Source: Circinella umbellata
Taxonomy: Eukaryota; Mucoromycota; Mucoromycetes; Mucorales; Lichtheimiaceae
NCBI GenBank assembly: GCA_025093555.1
Contig: JAIWNF010000004.1
Span: forward strand, 558,001-622,000
Direction of reading: 5' to 3'
DNA: 64,000 bases
Below the pieces are notes generated by a model that saw only the letters and a program-made list of their open reading frames with translations, searched no databases and was not told where the DNA came from. The position numbers were made by a program, and so were the translations under genes. Position 1 is the stretch's first letter; every line of letters starts with the position of its first letter. Positions 39,044 through 50,184 of this stretch are shown one piece after another.

Positions 39044-39795
39044 ATTCTTTTTGTTGAGAGAGAGAGAGAGAGAAAGAGCCCAAAAAAAAACAAAACAAAG
39101 AATATCTTTTTTTTTTGAATAAAAATTACCCTTTTTGGGTTTGATCGACGTTTTAAAATTCTAATTGGATAAAGGGTCATAACAACTACCCTAAAAAAAA
39201 GAAGTAATTGGATGATTTGATAACAAAGGATTCATTCTAAAAAAAATCATTACATAAATATCTCTCTCCAAAGAAGGACAAAGCAACTGTAGTTCCCATT
39301 GTTGCTTATTATTCAATTAAAAAAAAAAACGCGTTCAATTTAGTTTTCATTCTGTCTTGTGAGACAAGTTGATTTTTCTGGTTACGTGGTCGATTACATT
39401 CGTTACTGTCACTTATTACTTGAGTGTTTGTTTGTTTGTCTACTTTTTTCACAGAAGTAAATAAATAAACCAAAGTTGAAATTTTGTTTATTTAACATGG
39501 AAGACTAAGTGACATTCATCTATAGACATGTAATTTTTTGTTAAACAGGTACTCAATATGTGTGAGGATTTGTACCGGTTTAGCGAAATATCATAATAAT
39601 AAGAACGAATCAAAGTAAATAATAGTGTATCATTGGTTATATCTTTTATCCTTGACGGAATGATGTTTGACCGATTATTCATGAATGGATGGAATATATG
39701 TGTTATTATGGTGGTTCACCACACCACTCATAACATCAGTATCATCACCATCTCTTTTACAAGCAACAGAACGAGAGTCTTCATAATTGACAGAA
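39044..39795. other. Intergenic region at the start of the repeat-rich block
   Basis: About 0.75 kb between the F-box gene start and the transposase remnant. A GA microsatellite (39056-39078) lies in the F-box gene leader. Short frames at 39488-39866 show no recognisable domain. No terminal repeat of the transposase element could be found here by eye. Confidence 0.45.
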
Positions 39796-41403
39796 ATGGA
39801 ACCAGTATCTACCACCTTGTTACAACCACCAGTACCCCCTATAGAAGGTCGACTGTCAACTGGTAGCTCTGGTGCCCCGCTCGAGTTTGATTTTGAAAGA
39901 GCAATACCAGAGAGAATGGCCGAAAAAGCAAGCCTTCAAATAAAAAGAATTGTCGATCGAGGAGGAATTTCAATAGCTTCACACAATGATATTCTCAATG
40001 CTATAAATAGTACTATTATTAGTTACTTTGATAGTGGTATGTATGAAGTAGAAAGCTATATTGGACTTTTTGAATGTATGTCATTAAATGCTTGTATATG
40101 TATGCAGAGCACGAATTCGTTTTTTCTCCGTATCGTACTAATAAGCTCGCAGACAAAGTATATCCGGTTTCTTCGAAATAATATGATTGTTGTATCAATG
40201 GATGCAAAATGTACAATAATGACGATACTTCGTCTGAGTGCTTTTCATGCAAACAGCCACGATACAATAAAGAACATAAACCTCGATTAACAGTATCTAT
40301 CCTCCCATTAGCTGAACAATTAGCCCTCAGATTACAAGATCAAGAAACAAGGGAAAAACTTATATATCGTCATAACCACAAGCATCGCGATAGGATTTAT
40401 GACGATATATTTGCTGGAAAAACGTATCAAAAATTGGAAAAAAGAAGGACATTTTGATAACAAATACGATATAGCATTACTGATGGCTTGGGATCAATTC
40501 AGTCCCTATGAACAAAAGAAAAACCATAGTTTTGGAATTATTCATTTTGTAGTTTTAAATCTGGATAAAACAATCAGGTATGTACACTAATATTTTCCTT
40601 TCTATTACTTAATAAGCTCAGGCTTATATATGCATGATACGTATCAAGTAGCCCTAATATATAAATAACATTCTGTAGATATCAAAATAAAAATATGCTT
40701 ACTGTCGCGTTGACACCTGGCCCATTATCTGTTAAAGATCTCTGGTCTTTTTTGGGATCAACAATAAAGGATCTTGATGACTTAGCAACAAAAGGAATCA
40801 AAGTTAAAATTGGAAAAGAAAACATTACGGCGAAAGCATATTTATTGGGAGTTACAGGTACCTATTCCTCCCGATTACGTTTTTGAACATAAAAGTACGT
40901 ACAATAATATAATATAAAACATAGTAATACATCATAATTCTTTATGTCTTTAATAGGTGACATTCCTGCAATTAAAACACTTGCTAACGTACAATCACAT
41001 ACTTCTTTTTTTGAATGTCGTATTTGCCCGTTACCAGGTGTGGATGATGAAAATGGCTTTGGGATGTATTTTAATGATGTTGATAATGAGTATAACATGA
41101 AATAGAGAACAAAAAATGAATTTCTTGAGGGAACAGGGGTATGTATGACATAAGTTGGACGTATTTAGTTGAAATAAAGATAAGTTAATCAGCAATATTA
41201 TGTATACTTTAACTTTTCCATTCTTCAGTCAGGGATTGTAAATTTGCACATCTGGCGATGAAATGCACATGATCGGCCATGGCATCAGCCATCAATTCTA
41301 TGATTTATTAATGGGCCAATATAATTTGAAGACAGAAAGAAATAAAGCATATGAAAACCCGTTTCAGATTGATAATATTGCCGAAGTTCTGGAGAGTACG
41401 TAA
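39796..41403 (+). pseudogene. Broken Tnp2-like (CACTA-type) transposase, N-terminal and central part
   Basis: Exons can be traced from ATG 39796 (MEPVSTTLLQPPVPP) through introns near 40037-40108, 40578-40679, 40859-40957 and 41141-41230. Recognisable family features are a Cys-rich stretch YDCCINGCKMY ... CFSCKQPRYN, the central core YDIALLMAWDQFSPYEQ, HFVVLNLDKTIRY, MLTVALTPGPLSVKDLWSFL, LLGVTGDIPAIKTLANVQSH with CRICPLPG, and DEMHMIGHGISHQFYDLL. It is disrupted by an in-frame TAA at 40179-40181, a frameshift in an A run near 40437-40443 and a TAG at about 41103, and sequence is missing before DEMHMIG. Coding text stops at a donor site near 41402. The Tnp2/PF02992 assignment is by motif memory; a KDZ-like transposase is the alternative. 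Confidence 0.7.
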
Positions 41404-44400
41404 GTATTCTTTCTATAATACTTCCTAAATTTATATTCCCATTATTACATATATAGATTTTCTTTTGTTTTCTCTTCTTTATCTTCTTTATATTCTTTAT
41501 TTGTTTTTTTTTTGTTCGTTTTTTTGGTATATGCAATTTACTAAGTTAAAAACATTTATAGTCTGGCTGATTATTACCTATATTTGTTCTTATTTTTCGA
41601 TGGCACATATACCCTTCTTTTTTACCTCTATTATATATGTGTGTACAGATATTCTTACTGGTATTTATATACCAAAAATTATTTGTTTTGTTGTTTGAGC
41701 TTCCTCTTCTAAAATTCTTGTCATTATTTTTATATTTTTTGCCAACATTTCTCTATCAAAATATTCTATCATTACTTCTTTCATCAGATTTTTAATAAAA
41801 TAATGAAGTGTTTTTTCATCAACCAGAAATTCAGTATTTAATAAAGTCATTGTTAAAGATTTATCAAACCTTTTGAAGTTTATCTTTTTTTTATTTTAAA
41901 GTTGATAAAATTTTTAACAACTAGTCTCCTATATGTACATACGTACGTGATGAAACATTAATTTTGGAGAAGAAAATTTGAGAAGAAAACTGATGTGTAT
42001 AAATATATATATATAAGCACACATACACAAATTTTGTAAATTGAAATGCATTTATTCAGGTTATGTCCATGTTCGTTAATATATGTGACTCTTGAATATG
42101 GCTGTTATTTTCATCTTTATCGTCACTCAGTTCTTTTACAATACCGCTACATTTATTGTAATTATCAACATTGATAAATGAATCGACCGTATTTAATTAT
42201 TTTTTTCTTTCAAATACCAAAATAGAGATCTTCTACCTTTACAACTTTGTTAATAATAGCTTATGTTTTTTCTAATAATACGACAAGAGAATTTATTGTG
42301 TACTGAATTGGTGCCTAGCTGCTTTCCTTGTGACATTGTCAAACCCGTATAATCCAATGATAAAACCCAGATAAACACTACTCACGCCGTCAAATAAAAA
42401 GGTACCATTAGGAGATCTAGAGATGAGTTTCATTGAACAAGTTAATCCAATACGTAACTGTACCGATCTTATACTATACCAACGTCTCCCCTTTTCTCAC
42501 TACACATCACCAGAACATCTTAGCACCATTAATAACTTATGTCATTATATTCATTTTTTTTCAAGCTATATATAAACTCATACGGATTTTTTTGATTCCT
42601 ATACCCTTAACTCATCATGATAACATTCTGTTCATCCGAATAAATTCGTTAATGTATCAGTATGTTTTTATAACATTATGATTATTGTTTTTGTCACGTA
42701 TAAAATTACAACGTTGCTCTATTCTGTAGATTGAACCCATTTTTGATAAAAACTATGACGTACGTACGTATCTAAAAAAAATTACTCTATATTTACCGTT
42801 CAACTGCACAAAAATGAGAGTCTATAACAATTAATTATTCTTCATCAGAGCGATTTTACACACCATAAAAGAATCTCAGTTTTAGCTTTCAATGTGTAGT
42901 TTTTTTTTACTATGCTCACGCGAATGGATGTTTTATTTGTCATATCCAGCCTCAGTTAAAAATTATGGTTACATTCTGAGTGGCACAAAAAAAAAAACTT
43001 GTGTGCGATCTGACAATTGCTTTCTTTCCTTGATCGCACCATCGCGAATGTCCAGCAAGACAATAATGAGTTGAGCGATCTTGAACGAATTATGAAACAG
43101 GTCAAAAATATTTTTCAATTAAACTATATAAACTTATTATAGGCAAAAACTTTGTTTTTTCTGTGCCCTTGCCAAAGTAAAAAAAAAAAAAAAAAAAACA
43201 ATGGAATGGAGGAGGTCTGTGCTTTTTTTTCGGAGTTGGGTGTGAAACAGTGTGTGCTCATAATGCAAAGAAACAGCTTGTTACTTTCTTCATTGCCATG
43301 GCAACGGTGCTCTTTTACTTTTAAATCATCACTCCCTTCCATTTTTATTCACACAAGCTTATACTATACTTAGTAATCCTATCGCCCTGCACTGTACTTG
43401 AAATTAACTGAGCCAATGAAAAGCTTGAAAAATAAAAAAATTTAAAGCGGTCACGTAAAAAAAAGGGGTGCACTAAAATCTTGGGTTACTTCTATTACTA
43501 AAAATGGAGAAGTACCCAAAAATTATGGCACCCAAAAAAAAGCTATAAAAGACGTTCATTTTTTCCCTTTTTTTCCCTCTTTTTTTTTTTTTTTTCCTTG
43601 AAATAGGCTTCGGCCCGGCTTCGGCCCAGGCAATTAGTTGCAATTAGCTTTTTACCTTTAAAAGTTCAAGGTGAACTACACTCATGAAGTGCTCTCTGGT
43701 TAAGGAATGGGGCAAATTGAGTAAAATAGCTTCGGTTATTTTATTTGATTTGGTCACTTCCTTAATTTGGAAAGTATGTTGAGTGTACGATCCTATGGAC
43801 ATTTTAAAGTAAAATGCTGTTTACACTAGTTGCCTGGGCATGAAGTGCGTTAGGATGATCGGAGTATCAGCTAGTTACTTAGTTAAACACAATATAATAA
43901 ATAAATGAATAATAATTTTTTTTTTGCGTATGACGATGAGTTGAATTCTTTTTTAATTTTAATTTTTTGCTGGTATAATAATGCGCGTGACATTATAAAA
44001 ACACGCGTTTGAATTTCTTTTTTTTTTTTTGACCATGCACATTCCCTCCATTTTCTTTTCTTTTCACGACATGCCATTTGTTTGAACTAAATATAAAAAT
44101 ATTACAGATCCCCATTATGTGAATTCGTGGTAGAATTTAAATATTTCCAGTTCTTTTATTAAAACTTCTAAATGTTTCAACAAGTCTCAGGCAAAAAAAA
44201 ATAATACTTGCCGTTGGTGAGTGTTAGTAAATTGAGTGAACCATTTTTTTTATTGTTTCCAAGATATTTTTTTGAAGGTCTTATAATCCACAAAAATAAT
44301 CTTACATTTTATTCTATGGTCAATGACGATATTATAATTCATAGAGTAATAATAGTATGTAACTTACCATTCTAATATTTAACGAAAATAGTTTACTCTT

Positions 44401-44860
44401 TTATTTTTTACGTATATTTTGCTGACTGCGTAATTACATCCAGATAACTATTTTAATATTTTATAGTTATTAAAGAATCCATGAATATATCTAATATCCA
44501 ATCTTGGTTTCACATAGCAATAATGATTAAAAAGGAGATTCTTTACATGATCATTCTTCATAATTAACATATTAATTCAAATATGGTAATAAATAACACC
44601 TTATTTACTTAAAAAAGGCAATTTGTTTAAAGATGGTCAATTTTCATTTCGTTTGAAACATAAAAAAAATATGAATATGAATTTATTGAGATATAATATA
44701 ATAGACAATACATGATACTGATAATGATAATAGTTTAATAGTTAATAAAAATACAAGTAATGATAAATTAAAAAGGTAAAAGTATGATATTAATCTTTTT
44801 ATAATGATAGTGATATGCTTTTTATCATGAGGAAAATGGTATATAGAGCAGTAATCTCAT
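41404..44860. other. Sequence separating the two transposase pieces
   Basis: About 3.4 kb of AT-rich sequence, low in recognisable content. It may be introns plus decayed exons of the transposase, or later insertions. A readable stretch at about 43036-43100 (LDRTIANVQQDNNELSDLER) could be a decayed exon. A foldback sequence lies at 43466-43533, and a GC-rich doublet of GGCTTCGGCCC lies at about 43608-43630. No intact gene is seen. Confidence 0.45.
43466..43533. repeat. Short foldback element (imperfect palindrome, MITE-like)
   Basis: The left arm 43466-43493 (GGGTGCACTAAAATCTTGGG, then TTACTTCT) is the imperfect reverse complement of the right arm 43508-43533, leaving a 14-nt loop. It is flanked on each side by eight A residues, which could be a target-site duplication or just homopolymer. 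Confidence 0.6.
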
Positions 44861-45438
44861 ATAATAGACAAAATGGGAGGAACGGAACGATAAGCACAAG
44901 TTTAAATATGGACAGCGAATGTGGATTGATGGTAATACATTCAGTAGTTTAATTGCTTATATAGAAGCTCGCCGGGCCGCTTATACTGTTAGAATAGAGT
45001 TGAACGTGGATGTGTATATTGCTATTATTTATGGATACGTATATAAAAATATCTGCAGTTATCATAATGTAAATATAATACTAACAATTAACTTTTGGAA
45101 ACTTATGTAAAGGAAAAGGCTCAATTGATGCAATAGGACCACAGTATTATTTTGGTGAAATACCATATTTTATGGTGCATAAACAAGGACAAGGTAAAAG
45201 AATATTGGTGCCTATTTATGTATATGAACAACCACTTATAGACCCTAGCTCTGGCTCCGTATATGTAACATCAACTTCATCGAAGCGGTTAATTATTATT
45301 AATCCTGAATCGATGAATAATTTTTGTGGGGTGTTGTCTTATGGTATGCGATCATCCTTTATTTGGCCAAGAATGATATCTCACCTCCCTGTAGTAATGG
45401 AGATGATTCATGGTGCTGTTAAAAATATATTTACTTAA
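44861..45438 (+). pseudogene. C-terminal part of the Tnp2-like transposase
   Basis: Two exons, about 44861-45034 and 45112-45438, read TKWEERNDKHKFKYGQRMW ... SSLIAYIEARRAAYTVRIEL and then GKGSIDAIGPQYYFGEIPYF, KRILVPIYVYEQPL, RLIIINPESMNNFCGVL and SFIWPRMISHL, ending at TAA 45436-45438. The pattern resembles the C-terminal region of mucoralean transposase-like proteins, and the strand and order agree with the N-terminal piece at 39796-41403. I infer a single element broken or expanded in the middle. Confidence 0.55.
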
Positions 45439-45599
45439 AAATCTTAATAAAAGACAAGTTGTATACATACTCTCTAATATATATATATATTGTCAAATAC
45501 ACATAACATCGGATGTAATGCAGCAAGCTATACTTTATTTTACCATTGTTGAGGATTGTTAGCATGAAAATTCTTGAGTAACTTCAAGAGTTACGTACT

Positions 45600-45935
45600 G
45601 TCCACTACTAAATAAGGTTTAATAATGCCTAAACCTCAAGCCTGTTTATTCTCATTTAATGCTTGAATAATGCCTGAATAATGCCTGAACCCAACTCATT
45701 TTCATTTGATGCTTGAATAGTGCCTGAATAGTGCCTGAATAATGCTTTAAATTTAGTACTTGAATAATGCCTGAATAGTGCCTTAAATATAATGCCTAAA
45801 CAGTGCCTAAATAGTGCTTAAATAATGTTTGAAAATAGTGCTTCAATAAAGCATATGTTTTATATACATCAAGCATAATTCAGTCATTATTTTAAAGCAT
45901 TATTCAAACACTATCCAAATATTCAGGCATTATTT
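45600..45935. repeat. Degenerate 11-bp repeat array (TGCCTGAATAA) with an inverted segment
   Basis: From about 45624 to 45850 the motif TGCCTGAATAA and variants (TGCTTGAATAA, TGCCTGAATAG, TGCCTAAATAG) recur about 15-18 times, with several units exactly 11 bp apart. From about 45885 to 45935 the motif appears inverted (GCATTATTCAAAC, ATTCAGGCATTATT). Mixed-orientation short subterminal repeats are typical of CACTA-type transposon ends, and this array begins about 190 bp after the transposase remnant. Confidence 0.7.
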
Positions 45936-46610
45936 TATATGTTGCGCACGTATGATAGCATTTCTTTTTCTTTTTAGAAGAAAAGGCAAGGTCCTTATTT
46001 GTAACTACTTTATACTTTTTATACGTATTGTAAAAAAAACATTGACAAAAAATGTTTAGCATACTGGCTTTTTTTATATATTCTTACAAAGATTGACAGG
46101 TTGTAAAATCAAAGTTTAAACAGAAAAAAAAGCAAATGAGCATGATGTGTAAAATCGTTCCATGTCTTTACTACGTCTGCTAATCATTATGGTCCTTTAA
46201 GTGATATGTATGCAGTAAAAAAAAAGATGTTAATGACTTGTATTATATTTTATCTTCCAGTTCCATAATCTAATCTTGGATTAAAACATGGAAAACAAGG
46301 GGTGGTTGAAAGGAAGTATCAGAAATCATATGCTTTATATACGTATAGGTAGAATGAGAACCACTGATAGATCTATCTTCTTGTCGATCTGTTCATCTTG
46401 TGGAACTAGATGTACCTAAGTACGTAAAAGCAACTCTCTATGTACTTAAAGATACCCCGTTACGTATAAACTATCATATCATCGTCACGTACTGTGTTAG
46501 TTTTTTAATTCCAGTGATTAGACATATTGAACTATCACGTACTTACGTACATATCAGTCTAAAAACTCTCAGATGCTATACTTTATTTTCAAGGACATTA
46601 CCAATTCATT
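45936..46610. other. Intergenic sequence
   Basis: AT-rich, with several TACGTA/GTACGTAC palindromes between 46410 and 46560. No gene or named element recognised. Confidence 0.4.
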
Positions 46611-47454
46611 ATATTACTAAACACCGCCCCTTTGATATGGTGTGACTTCGCTAGTATGTAATTTAGTATTACAATAAAATCTTCAATGATTTTTTTTCAA
46701 CGTTCTTGAAGACGGGGAAGTTCAATTATTAGTATACAGTGGAAGCCCGTTTAATTCAAAATGAAAATTAGTATTCTTTTAAGAAAATAAGATAGTGTGA
46801 AAGTTAATGAACCGTTTTTGACTGGTGCTCTTTGATATATCGCTGTTTTCTATGGATTAAAAAGTTGGGAGATGTCATTATATTGTGTGTAACCATGTTT
46901 TTCTCAATTTCTTGATCTTCGATATAGGCAGTATAGCTTTATCGGTAATAAGAAATGAAGCTCTGCTAATAGGTATATATTACTAAGATTTTTTGACACA
47001 TTAATAAACGCCTTACACATGTACATACTATTCGCCGTGGTAATAGAACTACGATATGGTATGAAGTTGTTTTGATTCTCGAAGGGAATCATTGCCTATG
47101 TTAAGCTCAAAATATAATGAAAAAAAAAAGAAGTAGGTACATATTACCCCCTTGTAGTGTCATGGAATTAAGAATGTAAAATACGTACCGGGGAATCTAA
47201 GGATCTGCACCTGAAAGATCTCATAAAGATCTTATTAAGAGCAAGGTTCTCAAACCTTTAAGATGAAACACCTCTAGATACATTCTTCAGATGACATACC
47301 CTCATAATAAACGATTCATATAAATAGACCCACTCGTACATAGAATAATAATCTTTATCTTCTTTCTCAAGAATAAATACTGTTTCAAAGGACTTATCGT
47401 TTTTATTATATTTTATTATTATTGAATTAAACTATTATTCTATCGTACACCTCA
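46611..47454 (-). repeat. 850-bp dispersed repeat, copy A
   Basis: Nearly identical to 58624-59481 in the same orientation, from ATATTACTAAACACCGCC at one end to ATCGTACACCTCA at the other, with small substitutions and indels. It joins the decayed LINE-like frame on its right side, while copy B does not. Confidence 0.9.
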
Positions 47455-48240
47455 GTGTGGCTTCTGCCTGAAGGGCTTCTCCTGGTGCTGGTTCTTCCAC
47501 ATAGTTATATGTATCAGCTGGGCGACTTAGCCTGTCAATTTCACGGGAAACGTGAAGTATAGCGGGCCAAGTAGATTGCCATTTACCAAAAATGAGACCA
47601 ATTTCATTCAGAACGTGGTAACCTGTTTATAATGTGATCTAGAGGCTGTTGAGATGAAACTAGGTTTGGTAAAAAGCCAAAAGCATCTAGTAGGTTTTGT
47701 AGGTGGTGTTGTAGAAGTAAGCAGGTAGTACAGTGTTCTCTAGTAGCTGCTGGTGCTCCACAACCACAGTCTTGTAATGAGTATAAAGAAATCCCAGTGC
47801 ATACGCCATTTAATTAGACAATGTCAGTCGCTTGAGGTAAACTGGGAAGTATCGAATTGGACCAATACGGCGCTCGGTTCGAAGACATTGTACTGTTTTC
47901 CTGTAGCGGCCTAGGTCAGTATATTTTTTATTTCTTTTCTGTTTGATTGTCTCTTTGATGGGACATTTGTGGTGAATCTGGTTGTTGTTTTAATTTTTTT
48001 TATATAGCTTGAAGTAGGGGTTATTTGTAGATAATTGTTACAGTGATCGTATTGATTCTTGGTCCATAAGAATGATAACTCTATTGATCTTGCCATAGTA
48101 GCTGTTACTGGTAGGGATTGGAGGCTGACGAGGGAATTTAAGCTGTAAAGTGCGGCTTCTTGATTGCATAGAGGGGAGGTCAGTCAATACCATAGGAATG
48201 ATTGTTGGAAATTGTTAACCTGAATTCCTATTTAAGACCA
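46611..48240 (-). mobile_element. Decayed LINE-like retrotransposon, 3' part
   Basis: On the minus strand a broken reading frame runs from about 48240 to 47440. It includes TDLPSMQSRSRTLQL, APYWSNSILPSLPQA, SLQDCGCGAPAATREHCTTC and, after a frame change, EIGLIFGKWQSTWPAIL and EEPAPGEALQAEAT, ending in TAA just inside the repeated segment. The Cys-Gly-Cys-Gly ... Glu-His-Cys ... Cys block resembles the zinc finger at the C-terminus of LINE reverse transcriptases. The following 844 bp (47454-46611) would be its 3' UTR and is repeated at 58624-59481. Several stops and frameshifts make it non-functional. An LTR-type element is the alternative. Confidence 0.5.
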
Positions 48241-49156
48241 TTTTAATACATCCTTCTTATGCTTTGTCAAGTTGTTTTTGATGCGTCGGTGAGATTAATT
48301 TTATATCCAGTTAACTTTGGAAAATCGATATAATATGATATAAAAGTTTAACATTCTTCTTGTTTATTCCACTTTAAAAGATAATGAAAAAGATTAGAAT
48401 ATCTTCTGATCACAGGTATTTTTTTCTGCTAAAAAAAGCATCTAATACGTACAATCATGTAATAAGTATGATAGGAATATGTTATTATACACATAATATA
48501 TAGTCTACGTAACTTAATTAAAATGTATGATACAGTATAAAATGAATGTACTGTAAGCAAATGAAACCAAAAATCTCGCTTAAAATACTAGAAAAATAAT
48601 AGAAATATGAGATTGGACTAGGCATGAAACCCAAGTAACAGAGAAAAAGAAAAAGAGTAGGAAAATTGCCATATACTTCTCAAAATTACACACATACACA
48701 CACTCTCATTTCTTTCTATCCTTTTTTATAAAATATATAAAAAATTTCTGTAGTATTTCACAGGCTTATCTATGGCGAGTAGAATTTGACGGTCTCATTG
48801 GTGGCACTATTATTGCCCGACAGTGTTTGAAAACATCTCGATTTTCGACAAAGAACGGTCGGTTTAAGTCAGTGTGTTCCGTATATACGTATGAAATATA
48901 AAAGAAATTAACGAATACAAATACCATATACGTATAGTTCCTGAATATACCGACTATAACTTATTTATTTATATCTCACTATTCGCCCAGTGGTAACTAT
49001 GGTACGTACTGTTTTTATTATTATCCTAGCACCCTTAGTTCATTAAGTGTCTTCTTTATATGTAATGCATATATGTTTAAAAAAGAATATAATACGAATG
49101 TTATAAATGTCGTATGGCACGTCAATTCTTCATCTCAGATAATTCAAATATAAACT
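48241..49156. other. AT-rich sequence left of the DIRS element
   Basis: No gene recognised. A 45-codon open stretch at about 48766-48903 follows a TTTCACAG acceptor-like sequence and reads AYLWRVEFDGLIGGTIIARQ, but without a homologous family or joined exon I do not call it. Confidence 0.4.
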
Positions 49157-49171
49157 TTACACATCCTTGTC

Positions 49172-49288
49172 GGGGACCTTGGCTGTGGATCAATTCTTTC
49201 TTTATTTAAATCGAAACATTTCACTACTGAGAACTAATTATGTAATATAAAAAGAAATATTTTCTAAGTCTATAATCTCTATCTTCTT
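49172..49288 (+). repeat. DIRS left inverted terminal repeat
   Basis: 117 bp beginning GGGGACCTTGGCTGTGGATC; by eye it is an exact reverse complement of 53158-53274. Confidence 0.93.
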
Positions 49289-49335
49289 TTTATTCGAACA
49301 TTTTACTACGCTCCTGGAACTCACCGTCGTAGCTT

Positions 49336-50184
49336 ATGAATAATGATGATGCCGCCCCCGCTTGGGCTACTGCCCTACTTCAACGCTTACAAGCCGTTGA
49401 ACAACAATTGGCGACCACTGCCAATACCAACAATGACCCCAACGTCACTGTACGCAATCCCGGTGCCGACTTTCATCCCACTGAAGAAATGCTGGCGCAA
49501 TATCCCTTCATTCAAGAAGATTTTTTCAAACGACCTTTGGATGATTCACAGCGTCGACAATTCCTCTTCGATTGTCCTAAAAATGCCATACGCAATTATG
49601 ATCCACCAAAACTCAATAAAGTCACCATTTCTGCATCTGCAAAACACTTTGATTCAGCTCTTCATAATATTCAGTATCGTCTATCAGGTCTTACCAGACC
49701 ATTGGATTGGTTTTTGTACCAAAATCTACATGGTAATATCAATGACACCAATATTCGACAACAAGGCAGTGACTTTGCACAGGCGATGCACGAACTTTTA
49801 TCTGATTTGGCTTCATATATCACCACTTTACGTACTGATAATTTGTACAAGGGTCTCCCAAACCATCTTGAGGCGCCTAGTTCTCAACAAGAAAAATTTT
49901 TGGTCAACACCCAAGACATGTTGGACCATATTAAACTTCAGCAATCCATTCAGCTCGCCACTCAACGTCGCTCGAAGAAAAACAAGGGACCTCGATCCTA
50001 TACGTATCAGAAACCAGACCATGAAAAACCAGCTATTGAACAAGCTCAGCGTCGCTCCGCTGATAATCATAATCAACACCAATCGTCTTCATTTACTACA
50101 ATTAACAATGGGGGTTCAAGACCCTACCAACAATCTCAGCAGCAGGATTTTCACCCTCGCCAGTCTCACCAGAGAACACAATAA
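49336..50184 (+). CDS. DIRS gag-like protein (282 aa)
   Basis: First frame of the element, starting 47 bp inside the left terminal repeat. The start MNNDDAAPAWATALLQRLQA is followed by a short coiled segment, a central helical region (FHPTEEMLAQYPFIQEDFFK, IQYRLSGLTRPLDWFLYQNL) and a Gln/His/Arg-rich C-terminus (QRRSKKNKGPRS ... HQRTQ) suited to nucleic-acid binding. No CCHC zinc knuckle is visible. This agrees with gag-like ORFs of other fungal DIRS elements. The stop at 50182-50184 lies at the point where the RT frame is already open. Confidence 0.82.
   Translation: MNNDDAAPAWATALLQRLQAVEQQLATTANTNNDPNVTVRNPGADFHPTEEMLAQYPFIQEDFFKRPLDDSQRRQFLFDCPKNAIRNYDPPKLNKVTISASAKHFDSALHNIQYRLSGLTRPLDWFLYQNLHGNINDTNIRQQGSDFAQAMHELLSDLASYITTLRTDNLYKGLPNHLEAPSSQQEKFLVNTQDMLDHIKLQQSIQLATQRRSKKNKGPRSYTYQKPDHEKPAIEQAQRRSADNHNQHQSSSFTTINNGGSRPYQQSQQQDFHPRQSHQRTQ

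Noticed and set aside
47870..47890. GGTTCGAAG as a tRNA B-box
   Set aside because: No A-box at proper distance and no cloverleaf; it lies in the decayed LINE-like frame.
48766..48903. Open stretch AYLWRVEFDGLIGGTIIARQ after an acceptor-like site
   Set aside because: Short, without start, partner exon or recognised family.
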